Origin: Nostoc sp. 'Peltigera membranacea cyanobiont' N6
GTDB taxonomy: Bacteria > Cyanobacteriota > Cyanobacteriia > Cyanobacteriales > Nostocaceae
NCBI RefSeq assembly: GCF_002949735.1
Contig: NZ_CP026681.1
Coordinates: forward strand, 3,038,001-3,102,000
Reading direction: 5' to 3'
Length of the DNA stretch: 64,000 nt
Notes under the pieces: generated by a model
Seen by the model: the letters and a program-made list of their open reading frames with translations, nothing else
Databases searched by the model: none
Told to the model about the DNA's origin: nothing
Program-made: the position numbers and the translations under genes
Part shown: positions 48,548 through 57,484 of the stretch, one piece after another
How positions within the stretch are numbered: position 1 is the stretch's first letter
Layout: the number at the start of each line of letters is the position of its first letter

Positions 48548-49339
48548 ATGTTTTTATATCTATCCAAATTACTACCACTATTTTTTTATCCACTCGGATT
48601 AGCCTGTGTCAGTTTGGTAGTGGCATTAGTTACATTGTGGAAACGACCGCGCACTGCGGCGATCGCAATTGCTTTTGCTCTAACTTTATTGCTATTTTGT
48701 AGTAATGCTTGGATCGCTAAATCATTGGTGCGATCGCTAGAATGGCAAAATCTTCCACTCGCCCAAATACCAAATGCAGAAGCAATTGTGGTTTTGGGTG
48801 GTGCAACTAAATCAGCTTTTTTCCCAAGACCTACGGTTGATTTGAGTGAAGCAGGCGATCGCGTGATTTATGCCGCCCAACTATATCGCCAAAAAAAAGC
48901 GCCTATAATCATTCTTAGCGGAGGGCGCATTGATTGGCGTGGTAGCGGTTCGCCAGAATCGGCAGATATGGCAACAATACTCACATCTATTGGTATTCCA
49001 TCTGAGGCGATCGTTCAGGAAACTGAATCTCTTAATACTTATCAAAATGCTGTAAATGTCCGAAAAATTTTAGAATCTCGTAATATTAAACAGGTATTAT
49101 TAGTTACTTCGGCAATGCACATGCCGCGATCGCTTCGGATTTTCCAACGTCAAGGAATTAATGCTATTGCTACACCCACTGACTTTTTAGTTACTCACGG
49201 GGAACTGCAAGAACTTGGTGGCACTCCCAAAGCCGCTATACTGAATTTATTACCCGATACTGACAACTTACACCAATTTACCACTGCTTTAAAAGAGTAC
49301 ATTGGTTCTTTTGTCTATAGTTTGCGTGGTTGGCTTTAA
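48548..49339 (+). CDS. YdcF family (DUF218) membrane protein
   Basis: This 263-residue protein has two N-terminal transmembrane helices (LLPLFFYPLGLACVSLVVAL and AAIAIAFALTLLLFCSNAW). A DUF218 domain follows with EAIVVLGGATKSAFFPRPTV, KKAPIIILSGGRIDW, SLNTYQNAVNVRKILES and VTSAMHMPRSLRIFQRQGIN. Related proteins (YdcF, ElyC, SanA) act at the cell envelope, where ElyC affects peptidoglycan or lipid-carrier metabolism; the exact function here is unknown. The conserved acidic, serine and histidine positions of the family are present. Confidence 0.9.
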   Translation: MFLYLSKLLPLFFYPLGLACVSLVVALVTLWKRPRTAAIAIAFALTLLLFCSNAWIAKSLVRSLEWQNLPLAQIPNAEAIVVLGGATKSAFFPRPTVDLSEAGDRVIYAAQLYRQKKAPIIILSGGRIDWRGSGSPESADMATILTSIGIPSEAIVQETESLNTYQNAVNVRKILESRNIKQVLLVTSAMHMPRSLRIFQRQGINAIATPTDFLVTHGELQELGGTPKAAILNLLPDTDNLHQFTTALKEYIGSFVYSLRGWL

Positions 49340-49421
49340 TAAAGCTATGAGTTATTAATTAAGTGAATCATTCCCGAATCTGTTCTTCTCGATTTGTCTA
49401 TTGTTTGCGTGGTTGGGCGGA

Positions 49422-49494
49422 TGGAGAATAACGGATTCGAACCGATGGCCTCTGCGGTGCGATCGCAGCACTCTACCAACTGAGCTAATTCCCC
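49422..49494 (-). tRNA. tRNA-Ala (CGC)
   Basis: A perfect cloverleaf reads on the minus strand. The acceptor is GGGGAAT/ATTCTCC, D arm GCTC-AGTTGGTA-GAGT, anticodon stem CTGCG/CGCAG with loop ATCGCAC, and T arm ATCGG-TTCGAAT-CCGTT. The anticodon is CGC for GCG codons. The HIP1 octamer GCGATCGC spans the anticodon stem and loop. CCA is not encoded. Confidence 0.92.
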
Positions 49495-49559
49495 TTAATC
49501 AGTACTAAGTCAAGAGTAATATTACTCATTAACTCAATACACTATCACCATATAGTATT

Positions 49560-50288
49560 CTAACATTCAGTTGCCGATGGCTGAGGCTCTTTTTGGGAAT
49601 AAACTTTTTGCACCCGTTCGAGTTCCAAATCGCTGAGATAATCAACAGTCCAGTTACAGCAGCGCTGGAGCATGTGAAATGGATAAGTATTGGCTACACC
49701 TACAACTTGCATTTGCGATCGCTTCGCTGCTGCAATCCCTGCTGGAGTATCTTCAATGGCCAGACACTCGTATGGTTGAAGGTTTAATTCAGGATATTCT
49801 TGATTCAAACGTTTCACCGCCAGTAAATAACCATCAGGTTCTGGTTTACTGGTGGTGATGTCATCACCCGCGACGATAATTTTAAAATGTTGGGCTAATT
49901 TGGCGCGATGGAGTACCAATTCTATTTCTTTACGAATCGCGCCACTAACTAATCCTAATTTCAGATTCCGCGATCGCACCTGATATATTAAGTCTTCTAC
50001 ACCCGAATATAAAGGCAGTTTCTCTATTTTCTCTAGTTCCACCACATAGGCTTCTGCTTTGCGGTACAACAACTGAGTTAAATACTTCTCATCGCCTACT
50101 CTACCACGATTAGCGAGTAGTTGCTGAAAACAAGCGCGATCGCTGCGTCCAAGAGAAGCTTGACGCTCGCTCACCTTTTGGGGTTGGAGATTTTCTTCAA
50201 TGAGAATCTCATCTATCAGTTGCAGGTGGATTGGCTCATCGTTAATGATGACACCATTGAAATCAAAGAGAACTGCCTTTAAACTCAT
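49560..50288 (-). CDS. HAD family hydrolase (beta-phosphoglucomutase-like)
   Basis: This 242-residue protein has all four HAD motifs: DFNGVIIND (nucleophile Asp, N in place of the usual x), GLVSGAIRKEI (motif II), KPEPDGYLLAVKRL (motif III lysine) and CLAIEDTPAGIAAAKRSQ (motif IV). A helical cap lies between motifs I and II. This points to a phosphosugar phosphatase or phosphomutase of the subfamily I type. Its start overlaps the preceding methyltransferase gene by 4 bases, so the two are co-translated. Confidence 0.9.
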   Translation of the reverse strand: MSLKAVLFDFNGVIINDEPIHLQLIDEILIEENLQPQKVSERQASLGRSDRACFQQLLANRGRVGDEKYLTQLLYRKAEAYVVELEKIEKLPLYSGVEDLIYQVRSRNLKLGLVSGAIRKEIELVLHRAKLAQHFKIIVAGDDITTSKPEPDGYLLAVKRLNQEYPELNLQPYECLAIEDTPAGIAAAKRSQMQVVGVANTYPFHMLQRCCNWTVDYLSDLELERVQKVYSQKEPQPSATEC

Positions 50289-51172
50289 GCCATTATGCCA
50301 AATGCTGGAGATCCAAGTCCCTCCAAATCATTATTATCTATTGATGTGGGAGTATAACGACGGACATTTTCGGTTGCGATCGGTTTAACGCCGCCAGTTA
50401 CCTGATTTATCCACCATACATCGTGCGATCGCACTGCTTCAAATCCGGCCGTACCCATATTCGCCTCTATACTACCAGTAGCATACTCACGAATATATGG
50501 CTCTTCAAAAACATCATTAAGCCATTCTAGCTGCCGCCGAGTCTTCTGATTCCCATCTAGAATTAAGACTTGCCCTCCAGTTACTAGCAACCGAAAGCTT
50601 TCCTGCAAAATTGCTAGGGACACCTCATTTGGTGTTTCGTAGAATAGCAAAGAAGCTGTCACTAAGTCAAATGAAGCATCCCTCAAACCAGTTTTTTCCG
50701 CATTTCCGTGTCGCCAGACTATCTCTAAACCAGCATTTCTAGCTTTATCTTCTGCCCTTACCAGCATATAAGGTGATAAATCCAAACCAATAACTTCCGC
50801 TTCGGGAAAAGCTCGTTTTAACATTAGAGTAGTGGAACCTGTGCCACAACCTAAGTCAAGTATGCGTCGTGGTTTTACCTTGACGGCATCAACTAAAGCC
50901 TGACGGACAATAGTTTCATTCGGTGGCACAACATATTGGGTAATCGGATCGTAAGTAACTGCTGCATTGTAAGTGAGATAGCCGCCTGTAATCCCGTGGA
51001 AATTTTGATTGCTGTAGTACGAGGGAATTATCACATCATCTCGTCGATAGCGATCGCACTCTTTCTCCCAGTTAATACTATCAGCGTAACGCCGTAACCC
51101 ATCTTCATCAATTAAAAGACGCACTACAGGGGATAAAAAACGTTCCCAGATTGTATCTTGACGCACTGCCAT
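50285..51172 (-). CDS. Class I SAM-dependent methyltransferase
   Basis: This 295-residue enzyme has AdoMet motif I ILDLGCGTGSTTLMLKRAFP, the acidic loop VIGLDLSPYMLVRAED, and motif RHGNAEKTGLRDASFDLVTA. An N-terminal about 120 residues lead into NETIVRQALVDAVKVKPRRI. The substrate is unknown; small-molecule or quinone/lipid methylation is likely. The downstream HAD gene overlaps it. No promoter or motif was recognised upstream, where an AT-rich stretch of about 380 bp lies. Confidence 0.9.
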   Translation of the reverse strand: MAVRQDTIWERFLSPVVRLLIDEDGLRRYADSINWEKECDRYRRDDVIIPSYYSNQNFHGITGGYLTYNAAVTYDPITQYVVPPNETIVRQALVDAVKVKPRRILDLGCGTGSTTLMLKRAFPEAEVIGLDLSPYMLVRAEDKARNAGLEIVWRHGNAEKTGLRDASFDLVTASLLFYETPNEVSLAILQESFRLLVTGGQVLILDGNQKTRRQLEWLNDVFEEPYIREYATGSIEANMGTAGFEAVRSHDVWWINQVTGGVKPIATENVRRYTPTSIDNNDLEGLGSPAFGIMA

Positions 51173-51554
51173 ATTGTGTCAGAACTCTAAGGGGTTATTT
51201 AAGCAGAGTAATTTTCTTTACAAATTTTAATACATTTGGCAAGCATCTGCTTTCTCTCTGTGGTATGGGCTTGACGTTTGTAATCTATTAAATTACAATT
51301 GTAGTATAAATATGTTACTCCCTAAAATTAGTTCTTCAGTTCACGAAAACTGAGCGAACCAAATGAAAGACAATACAACATTTAAATTGCTACAACTAAC
51401 TAGTAGTATGTCAAGTTTAAATTGATCGGTAAGTAAGTTCGTAGTAAGCACTAAAATTCTTACTACCAAGCTTGAAAAAGTACTAGATAAATTATTAGTG
51501 CCATAATAAACCCAATCCAAAATCTAAAACTTAAAATCCAAAATACAAAAAAAT
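51173..51554. other. Intergenic region between divergent genes
   Basis: AT-rich region between the methyltransferase and rtcB. Apart from a truncated dispersed repeat at 51436-51469 I see nothing coding. Confidence 0.45.
51436..51469. repeat. AGTTCGTAGTAAG dispersed repeat, copy 2 (shortened)
   Basis: AGTTCGTAGTAAGCACT with the inverse TTACTACCAAGCTT. It belongs to the family at 31514 and 58987 but lacks the central GGACTTTAGTCC part. Confidence 0.55.
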
Positions 51555-53228
51555 ATGCCCTACGAAAAGTTAGAAGTTACCACGCCAGCACCCGTTTTAT
51601 CTTGGGCAAATCACTCTTTGGGCCCAGAAGAAACCAAGATGGCAAAAAATGTAGCATCGCTACCATTTGTGTTTAAGCACGTGGCCTTAATGCCAGATGT
51701 TCATTTAGGAAAAGGTGCTTTAGTGGGTTCTGTAATTGCAACCAAAGAGGCAATTATTCCTGCTGCTGTCGGAGTGGATATTGGTTGCTTTGTAGGAGAT
51801 ACCTTGATTCCTTTAGTGGATGGTAAATCCTATCGGATTAAAGACCTAATAAATTGGGGTAAAGAGTTTATTGTTTATGCTTGTACGCCTACAGGAAAAA
51901 TCGTTGCGGCTCAAGCAACTGCTAAATTGACGAGACGAAATGCTCCACTTGTGAAAGTAATTCTGGATAACGGCGAAGAAATTATTTGTACTCCCGATCA
52001 CCAATTTATGCTTCGGGATGGAAGCTATAAAGAAGCTCAGTTGCTTCAAGCAGAGACTTCCTTAATGCCTTTTTATTCCAAAACTGACAAAGATGGCTAC
52101 AGCCTGATTGTTCAGCCATACTCCAATAGAGGACTCCACAACCACCGCAAAAAAGAACATCAATGCAATCACAAAGTTGTAGCAGTCAATCCCCTAAATT
52201 ACACAGAAGATGTTTACTGTCTAACAGTACCGGAGTATCATAATTTCGCACTGAAAGCTGGGGTATTTGTTCATAACTGCGGAATGAGCGCTATCAAAAC
52301 GTCATTTACTGCTGAACAATTAGAAGGAAAACTGAAGAAAATCCGCCTGGATATTGAAGCTGCAATTCCTACTGGGTTCAACGAAAACAAAGACGTTGAA
52401 AAATCTGTTATCAATTGGCAACACTGGGATGATTTTAAAGACTTGCATCGTGGCGTGCAAGACCTACAAAGTAAAGCAATGAAACAGATGGGTTCTCTCG
52501 GTGGAGGAAACCATTTTATTGAAGTGTGTCTTGATACAGAGAATCAAGTTTGGCTGATGCTGCATTCTGGTTCGCGTAACATCGGCAATAAACTCGCCCA
52601 GTGTCATATTTACACAGCTAGAGAATTAGCAAAAATGGCAGGTAATAAATTGCCTGACCCTGATTTGGCTCACTTTGTCGCTGGTACGCCAGAATTCCAA
52701 GCATACTGGCATGATTTGCAATGGTCGCAAGACTATGCGCGTGTTAACCGCGATGTGATGATGGCGCGTTTTAAGCATATAGTTGAAAAACATCTGGTAG
52801 GTGGGAAGGGAACTAAACCTTTATTGCAGGTTAATTGTCATCACAATTACGCCGAGAAAGAAGTGCATTTTGGCGAGGATGTATACGTTACTCGCAAGGG
52901 TGCAGTCCGCGCCCAGACTGAAGATTATGGAATTATTCCTGGTTCGATGGGAGCAAAGTCTTTCATCGTTAAGGGTAAAGGTAATGCTCACAGCTTCTGT
53001 TCTTGCTCCCACGGTGCAGGGCGTTTGATGTCTAGAAATAAGGCAAAAAATGTATACACACTTGATGATTTGATCGAGCAAACAAATGGTGTAGAATGCC
53101 GCAAAGATGAGGGCGTGTTAGATGAAATTCCCGGCGCTTATAAACCTATAGAACAAGTGATGGAAAATCAAGCTGATTTGGTTGAAGTTGTAGCAACACT
53201 TAAGCAAGTTCTTTGTGTTAAGGGCTAA
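51555..53228 (+). CDS. rtcB: RNA-splicing ligase RtcB with mini-intein
   Basis: The 557-residue precursor contains a 164-residue intein (78-241); the spliced ligase would be 393 residues. RtcB joins 2',3'-cyclic phosphate or 3'-phosphate RNA ends to 5'-OH ends using GTP and Mn. Extein signatures are LMPDVHLGKGALVGSVIAT, the metal cysteine in GVDIGCGMSA formed across the splice junction, LGGGNHFIEV, QVNCHHNYAE, and the guanylylated histidine in CSCSHGAGRLMSRNKA. All ligand residues are intact. It is a single gene; no RtcA or archease gene is adjacent. Confidence 0.93.
   Translation: MPYEKLEVTTPAPVLSWANHSLGPEETKMAKNVASLPFVFKHVALMPDVHLGKGALVGSVIATKEAIIPAAVGVDIGCFVGDTLIPLVDGKSYRIKDLINWGKEFIVYACTPTGKIVAAQATAKLTRRNAPLVKVILDNGEEIICTPDHQFMLRDGSYKEAQLLQAETSLMPFYSKTDKDGYSLIVQPYSNRGLHNHRKKEHQCNHKVVAVNPLNYTEDVYCLTVPEYHNFALKAGVFVHNCGMSAIKTSFTAEQLEGKLKKIRLDIEAAIPTGFNENKDVEKSVINWQHWDDFKDLHRGVQDLQSKAMKQMGSLGGGNHFIEVCLDTENQVWLMLHSGSRNIGNKLAQCHIYTARELAKMAGNKLPDPDLAHFVAGTPEFQAYWHDLQWSQDYARVNRDVMMARFKHIVEKHLVGGKGTKPLLQVNCHHNYAEKEVHFGEDVYVTRKGAVRAQTEDYGIIPGSMGAKSFIVKGKGNAHSFCSCSHGAGRLMSRNKAKNVYTLDDLIEQTNGVECRKDEGVLDEIPGAYKPIEQVMENQADLVEVVATLKQVLCVKG
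51786..52277 (+). other. Mini-intein in rtcB
   Basis: The intein starts C78 (CFVGDTLIPLVDGKSYRIKD), has the B block TPDHQFMLRDGSYKEA, and ends VPEYHNFALKAGVFVHN before C242. The terminal HN and the following Cys are canonical. At 164 residues it lacks a homing endonuclease. It interrupts the metal-binding DIGC/GMS motif, so only splicing can create a working ligase. Confidence 0.9.
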
Positions 53229-53308
53229 ATTTATGTAGAGTGGGCAGTGCCCACTTTTTGACTTTTTAAATATATAGGAATCATAATTTTTGAACAAAAT
53301 TAGGTATT

Positions 53309-53392
53309 GTAGGATGTGTTAGGCGTAAGCCGTAACGCACGCACCTGACTCCAAAGCTTTTGGTGCGTTACGCTGACGCTAACACACCCTAC
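53309..53392. repeat. GTAGGATGTGTTAG dispersed hairpin repeat, copy 2
   Basis: GTAGGATGTGTTAG...GTAACGCAC with inverse GGTGCGTTACG...CTAACACACCCTAC. Same family as 39360-39436. Confidence 0.72.
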
Positions 53393-53429
53393 TGGCGTGG
53401 CAAGCTTAAAGATGCTGTATTATCATAAT

Positions 53430-53828
53430 TTACCAGTCCAACGAAAACTCATAAATCTCTAATGGCAAATTATCAGGGTCTTTAAAAAAAGTGAATTTCT
53501 TACCTGTAATTTCGTCAATTCTGATATTTTCTGTTTCTACACCTTGCGAGTTTAAGTAAAAAACAGTTTCCTCGATATCATCAACTTTAAAAGCAAGATG
53601 TCTTAAGCCACAAGCTTCTGGCTTACTAGGCCGTTCTGGAGGATTTGGGAAAGAGAATAGCTCTATTTGAGCATTTTCTCCAACTTGTAAATCTAATTTA
53701 TAAGAATGTCTCTCGGCGCGAAAAGTCTCTTGAATAATAGAAAGACCTAAAACTTCTACATAAAACTTTTTGGAGCGATTGTAGTCAGAACAAATAATGG
53801 CTACATGATGAATGCCAGTGGTTTTCAT
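53430..53828 (-). CDS. VOC family (glyoxalase-like) protein
   Basis: This 132-residue single-domain protein of the vicinal oxygen chelate superfamily has GIHHVAIICSDYNRSKKFYV at the first module and EACGLRHLAFKVDDIEETVF, then FFKDPDNLPLEIYEF at the second. The metal-ligand histidines (HHVAI, RHLAF) and glutamates (IELFSF, LEIYE) are present. It most resembles the GloA2-type small lactoylglutathione lyase-like proteins. It may act as a dimer on methylglyoxal adducts or another substrate. Confidence 0.9.
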   Translation of the reverse strand: MKTTGIHHVAIICSDYNRSKKFYVEVLGLSIIQETFRAERHSYKLDLQVGENAQIELFSFPNPPERPSKPEACGLRHLAFKVDDIEETVFYLNSQGVETENIRIDEITGKKFTFFKDPDNLPLEIYEFSLDW

Positions 53829-53940
53829 TTGTACTTCTCAAACTAGTGATAATTTATCTTCAGCAGTTTTACTAGAGTTTTGCTAGTTTTTGCAAGACAA
53901 AGACAGTGCAGGGAATAACAATGCGATCGCTGAATTTTTA

Positions 53941-55221
53941 CTATGGCTGTAAAACAGTTTTTGATACAATCCTAGTTTTCTTGAGGTCTGCTTCGGAAAG
54001 TTCTTCTCCAGCTTGCAGGCGAGTGGCGGAAGTTTGCAACACTGTCGCCGCCCCTTTATCTCCGATTTGTAAAGCAGTTTTGGCGGCTGTTTGTAGCATT
54101 GTAGCTGCACCAGTGCGATCGCCTTGTTGTAATTTCGCCTCGGCTAACTGGGTTTGGCGATACTTTGCTAATGCTAAAATAGACTGCTGTACCTGGGGAT
54201 TAGACGCTGGTTGATATGCCCGCACTACATCTGCATACACTGGCACAAGGGGCGAAAGTAAGCGTTCTTGGTTAACCATCGGGTCATCATAACGGATTTG
54301 CAAATGCCCGATCGCTTGTTTACCTTCTGGCAATTGTCCCAGATAAATATTAGCCAAAACTACCCGTTCTACATCCTGCATCAAATCTCCCAAACGCACA
54401 GCAAAGCTACCATCCGCTTCTCGTTCCATTGGTAACTCGATTGTGTCTGGGGCAACTTGGGCAATGGGTTTCAATTCTGCTAGTCGGACATTGGGCACTA
54501 GAGATAACAGCAAATAGGCATTAGTTAGCCCAATGGACTGAATTCGCCCAAATAGTCGGCTAAACTGCTCTAAAGCTTGTTCGGGATGTTCAATATGGGC
54601 TAAAGTTCCACCACCGACATCAGCAATTTTTTCCAGCAAATCCTGATTCCAGCTATTGCCAAATCCGAAAGTGTTGATAGTTAAGTTCAGCTTTGCAGCC
54701 TTTTGTGCCAGTTTGAGACAGCGCTTGTTGTCATCTCGCCCAATATCCCACTTCCAAATTCGCAAACCGCTTTCACCATGACCATCTGTGAGCAAAAACG
54801 CCTGAGAAACAGCACCTCTTGTGCCCTTCATCAGTTCTGTAATTCCCAGTTCCAAACCATCAGCGATGACTGTACCGCCGCTAGCACTGAGTTTGCTTTT
54901 AATTTGAGATTTGATGCTTTCGGGGTCTTCGATCGCTTGGTTGGGGATAATGACTTCCGCAGTACCGGAAAAAGCCACAACTGAGATGCGATCGCCAACT
55001 TTTAACCGATCTATTAATCCTTCCACTGCTTGAATCACCGTTTTAATCGGTTGTCCATGCATAGAACCGCTTCTATCTAGAATCAAGCAGAGGTTAAGGG
55101 TCAGATTTTGGTCAAACTCGCCAGCGATTGCAAAAATCGTCATTGCTAGTTGACGTTGGCTATTTGTTTGAGCCAGATCAACATTATTGTCATTTAACGC
55201 CGAGAGCAATTTAACTTTCAT
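53941..55221 (-). CDS. VWA domain-containing protein (tandem copy 2)
   Basis: This 426-residue protein has a von Willebrand A domain with the metal-adhesion motif LCLILDRSGSMHGQPIKT (DxSGS), the Thr in ASGGTVIADGLELG and the Asp of FLLTDGHGESG. A beta-rich middle and a helical C-terminal region (about 330-426, VQQSILALAKYRQTQLAEAK) follow. No signal peptide is visible, so it probably acts in the cytoplasm as an interaction scaffold. It overlaps the upstream paralogue by 4 bases. An insert in the first domain (ESGLRIWKWDIG) distinguishes it from the paralogue. Confidence 0.88.
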   Translation of the reverse strand: MKVKLLSALNDNNVDLAQTNSQRQLAMTIFAIAGEFDQNLTLNLCLILDRSGSMHGQPIKTVIQAVEGLIDRLKVGDRISVVAFSGTAEVIIPNQAIEDPESIKSQIKSKLSASGGTVIADGLELGITELMKGTRGAVSQAFLLTDGHGESGLRIWKWDIGRDDNKRCLKLAQKAAKLNLTINTFGFGNSWNQDLLEKIADVGGGTLAHIEHPEQALEQFSRLFGRIQSIGLTNAYLLLSLVPNVRLAELKPIAQVAPDTIELPMEREADGSFAVRLGDLMQDVERVVLANIYLGQLPEGKQAIGHLQIRYDDPMVNQERLLSPLVPVYADVVRAYQPASNPQVQQSILALAKYRQTQLAEAKLQQGDRTGAATMLQTAAKTALQIGDKGAATVLQTSATRLQAGEELSEADLKKTRIVSKTVLQP

Positions 55222-56474
55222 TGAGGAGGGGTATCTTGCAAAACTGTTTTGGAGACAATTCTGGTTTTCTTGCGATCGCTTTCAGATAAATCTCCACCAG
55301 ATTGTAGCTGGGTGGCAGAAGTTTGCAACACCGTCGCTGCCCCAGTATCTCCCATTTGCAGCGCAGTTTTAGCAGCCGTTTGTAGCATTGTCGCTGCACC
55401 AGAGCGATCGCCCTGTTGCAATTTCGTTTCGGCTAGCTGGGTTTGGCGATACTTAGCTAATGCCAAAATAGATTGTTGCACCTGGGGATTCGGATCTGCT
55501 TGGTAGTTTTTCACAACATGGGCATAAACGGAGATATTTGGTGTAACTAAACCTACCTTATTGGCGGCTGGATCGTCGTAGCGGACTTGCACATTAGCGA
55601 TCGCTTGTTCACCTGCTGGCAATTGTCCCAAATAAATATTAGCTAAAATTACCCGTTCTGCATCTTTCATTAAATCTCCCAACCGCACAGCGAAGCGTCC
55701 ATCAGCTTCTTGTTGCAGTGGTAATTCAATTGTGTCTGGGGAAACTTGGGCAACAGGTTTAAGTTCGGCTAATCTGACATTGGGCATTAGGGAGAATAAC
55801 AGATAAGCATTAGTCAATCCCACTGTTTGAATGCGACTGAACAGGCGATTAAACTCATCCACTGCCTCTTCCGGCTTTTGAATGTAAGATAAAGTACCCA
55901 AACCAGCATCAGCAATTTTTTCTAAAACATCTTGGTTCCAGTTGTCACCAAATCCCAGAGTGTTCAAAGTCAAATTATAGCTAGCAGCTAATTGAGCGAA
56001 TTTCAAACAGCGATTGTTATCACCATGTTCATTTTCACCGTCAGTTAATAAGAAGGCTTGGGAAACAGTATCTTTTTTTCCCTTTGCCAACTCCTCAATC
56101 CCCAAGCGCAATCCTTCATCAATAGCAGTTCCACCATCGGCGGCTAGGCGATTAATTTGATTTTTGATTTTCTCTGGATTTTCGACACTTTGACTAGGTA
56201 TTAAGACTTTGGCACGATGATCGAAAACTACAACACTGAGGCGATCGCTAGGATTGAGTCTATCCACCAGACGATTTGCTGCTTTTTTTACCGTTTCTAG
56301 CGATCGCCCGTTCATAGAACCACTATGATCCAGAATCAGGCATAGATTAAGTGGCACATGGCGGTCTTGAGTCTCTGCGATCGCAGAAATCGAAATTCCC
56401 AACTGACGTTGACTATTCAGTTGATTCGCGTCCAGATTACCATCATTCAAGGCAGGCTGCAAACTAACCTTCAT
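55218..56474 (-). CDS. VWA domain-containing protein (tandem copy 1)
   Basis: This 418-residue paralogue of the next gene has the MIDAS motif LCLILDHSGSMNGRSLETVK, ADGGTAIDEGLRLGIEELAK and FLLTDGENEHGDNNRCLKFA, and the same C-terminal helical region rich in KYRQTQLAETKLQQGDRSGA and ATMLQTAAKTALQMGD. The two proteins are colinear throughout, so a tandem duplication is clear. The product is probably cytosolic. It is first of the two co-translated genes, with no other gene in the transcript evident. Confidence 0.88.
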   Translation of the reverse strand: MKVSLQPALNDGNLDANQLNSQRQLGISISAIAETQDRHVPLNLCLILDHSGSMNGRSLETVKKAANRLVDRLNPSDRLSVVVFDHRAKVLIPSQSVENPEKIKNQINRLAADGGTAIDEGLRLGIEELAKGKKDTVSQAFLLTDGENEHGDNNRCLKFAQLAASYNLTLNTLGFGDNWNQDVLEKIADAGLGTLSYIQKPEEAVDEFNRLFSRIQTVGLTNAYLLFSLMPNVRLAELKPVAQVSPDTIELPLQQEADGRFAVRLGDLMKDAERVILANIYLGQLPAGEQAIANVQVRYDDPAANKVGLVTPNISVYAHVVKNYQADPNPQVQQSILALAKYRQTQLAETKLQQGDRSGAATMLQTAAKTALQMGDTGAATVLQTSATQLQSGGDLSESDRKKTRIVSKTVLQDTPPQ

Positions 56475-56701
56475 AACTCAAAGTCCCTATTCAGGATATA
56501 CATATTAATAAATAACTTCAAAACACTACTTTAGCTCTACGGAAAACTTATCCAATATAATAATCAGAATATCTTACAAGCCAAACATTGGCAGATGCAA
56601 AGCTACCTCAAGCATTAGGGAGAAATCCGCACCTTGAGGGAAGCGTGCATCGCGCTAGGATGTATTACAGTTAACGGCATAGTTTCAGGCGATCAGTTGC
56701 T

Positions 56702-57364
56702 ATGGACATTTCCCCAATTAAGGCTGTTCAAGCCCCATATTACGGCGATAGCTCTTACCGGACACCACCGCCAGATTTACCTTCCCTCTTATTAAAGGAG
56801 CGAATAGTCTATATTGGGATGCCACTGGTGCCTGCTGTCACGGAATTAATCGTGGCCGAGTTGCTATTTTTGCAGTCCGACGACCCAGAAAAGCCCATTA
56901 AAATCTATATCAACTCCACCGGCACATCCGGTTACAGTGGCGAACCCATTGGCTTTGAAACCGAAGCCTTCGCCATCTTTGACACCATGAAATATATCAA
57001 GCCTCCTATCCACACCATCTGCGTCGGTTCTGCGATGGGTATGGCAGCCATGCTTCTCAGTGCTGGTACAAAAGGTTGCCGCGCTAGTTTGCCTCACTCT
57101 TCGATTATCCTGCATCAGCCTAAAAGCTACGCCCAAGGTCAAGCAACGGATATTCAAATTCGGGCAAGGGAAGTTTTGGTAAATAAAGGGGCGTTGGTTG
57201 ATATTTTAAATCGCACCACCGGACAGCCCCCAGAAAAAATTGCTAAAGATATGGATAGGTTGTTATATCTAACACCTTACGAAGCGAAGGAATACGGGCT
57301 AATTGACAGAGTTTTTGAGAAAGAAGAACTCGCAAATCCCCCACTTCCAGCCAGTGTCCTTTAA
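56702..57364 (+). CDS. clpR: ClpR, non-catalytic Clp protease subunit
   Basis: This 220-residue ClpP paralogue has the fold strands IYINSTGTSG and AIFDTMKYIKPPIHTICVG. The catalytic serine position is Gly113 (CVGSAMGMAAMLL where active ClpP has CVGLAASMGSFLL). The histidine region (PHSSIILHQP) is kept. ClpR forms the mixed heptameric core with ClpP3 in cyanobacteria and is essential there by established knowledge. An extension SGYSGEPIGFETE replaces the usual GG loop. It is followed 120 bp downstream by clpP on the same strand, the standard order. Confidence 0.93.
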   Translation: MDISPIKAVQAPYYGDSSYRTPPPDLPSLLLKERIVYIGMPLVPAVTELIVAELLFLQSDDPEKPIKIYINSTGTSGYSGEPIGFETEAFAIFDTMKYIKPPIHTICVGSAMGMAAMLLSAGTKGCRASLPHSSIILHQPKSYAQGQATDIQIRAREVLVNKGALVDILNRTTGQPPEKIAKDMDRLLYLTPYEAKEYGLIDRVFEKEELANPPLPASVL

Positions 57365-57470
57365 TTTTTTCTTTGTCATTTGTCCTTCGTCCTTTGTTAA
57401 TAACTAAAAATTATTAATAACCAATGACCAATGACCAATGACTAATGACTAATGACTAATGACTAATTAA
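57365..57470. repeat. STRR tract between clpR and clpP
   Basis: Repeated heptamers CAATGAC and TAATGAC fill 57421-57467, preceded by related TTTGTCC units. Confidence 0.8.
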
Positions 57471-57484
57471 GAACGGAGTAAATT

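Noticed and set aside
53906..54214. Cysteine-containing plus-strand frame
   Set aside because: Antisense shadow of the VWA gene; the same shadow occurs at 55249-55506 over its paralogue.
57421..57467. Possible CRISPR-like tandem repeat
   Set aside because: Units are heptamers without spacers; this is an STRR tract, and no cas-like gene is in the window.
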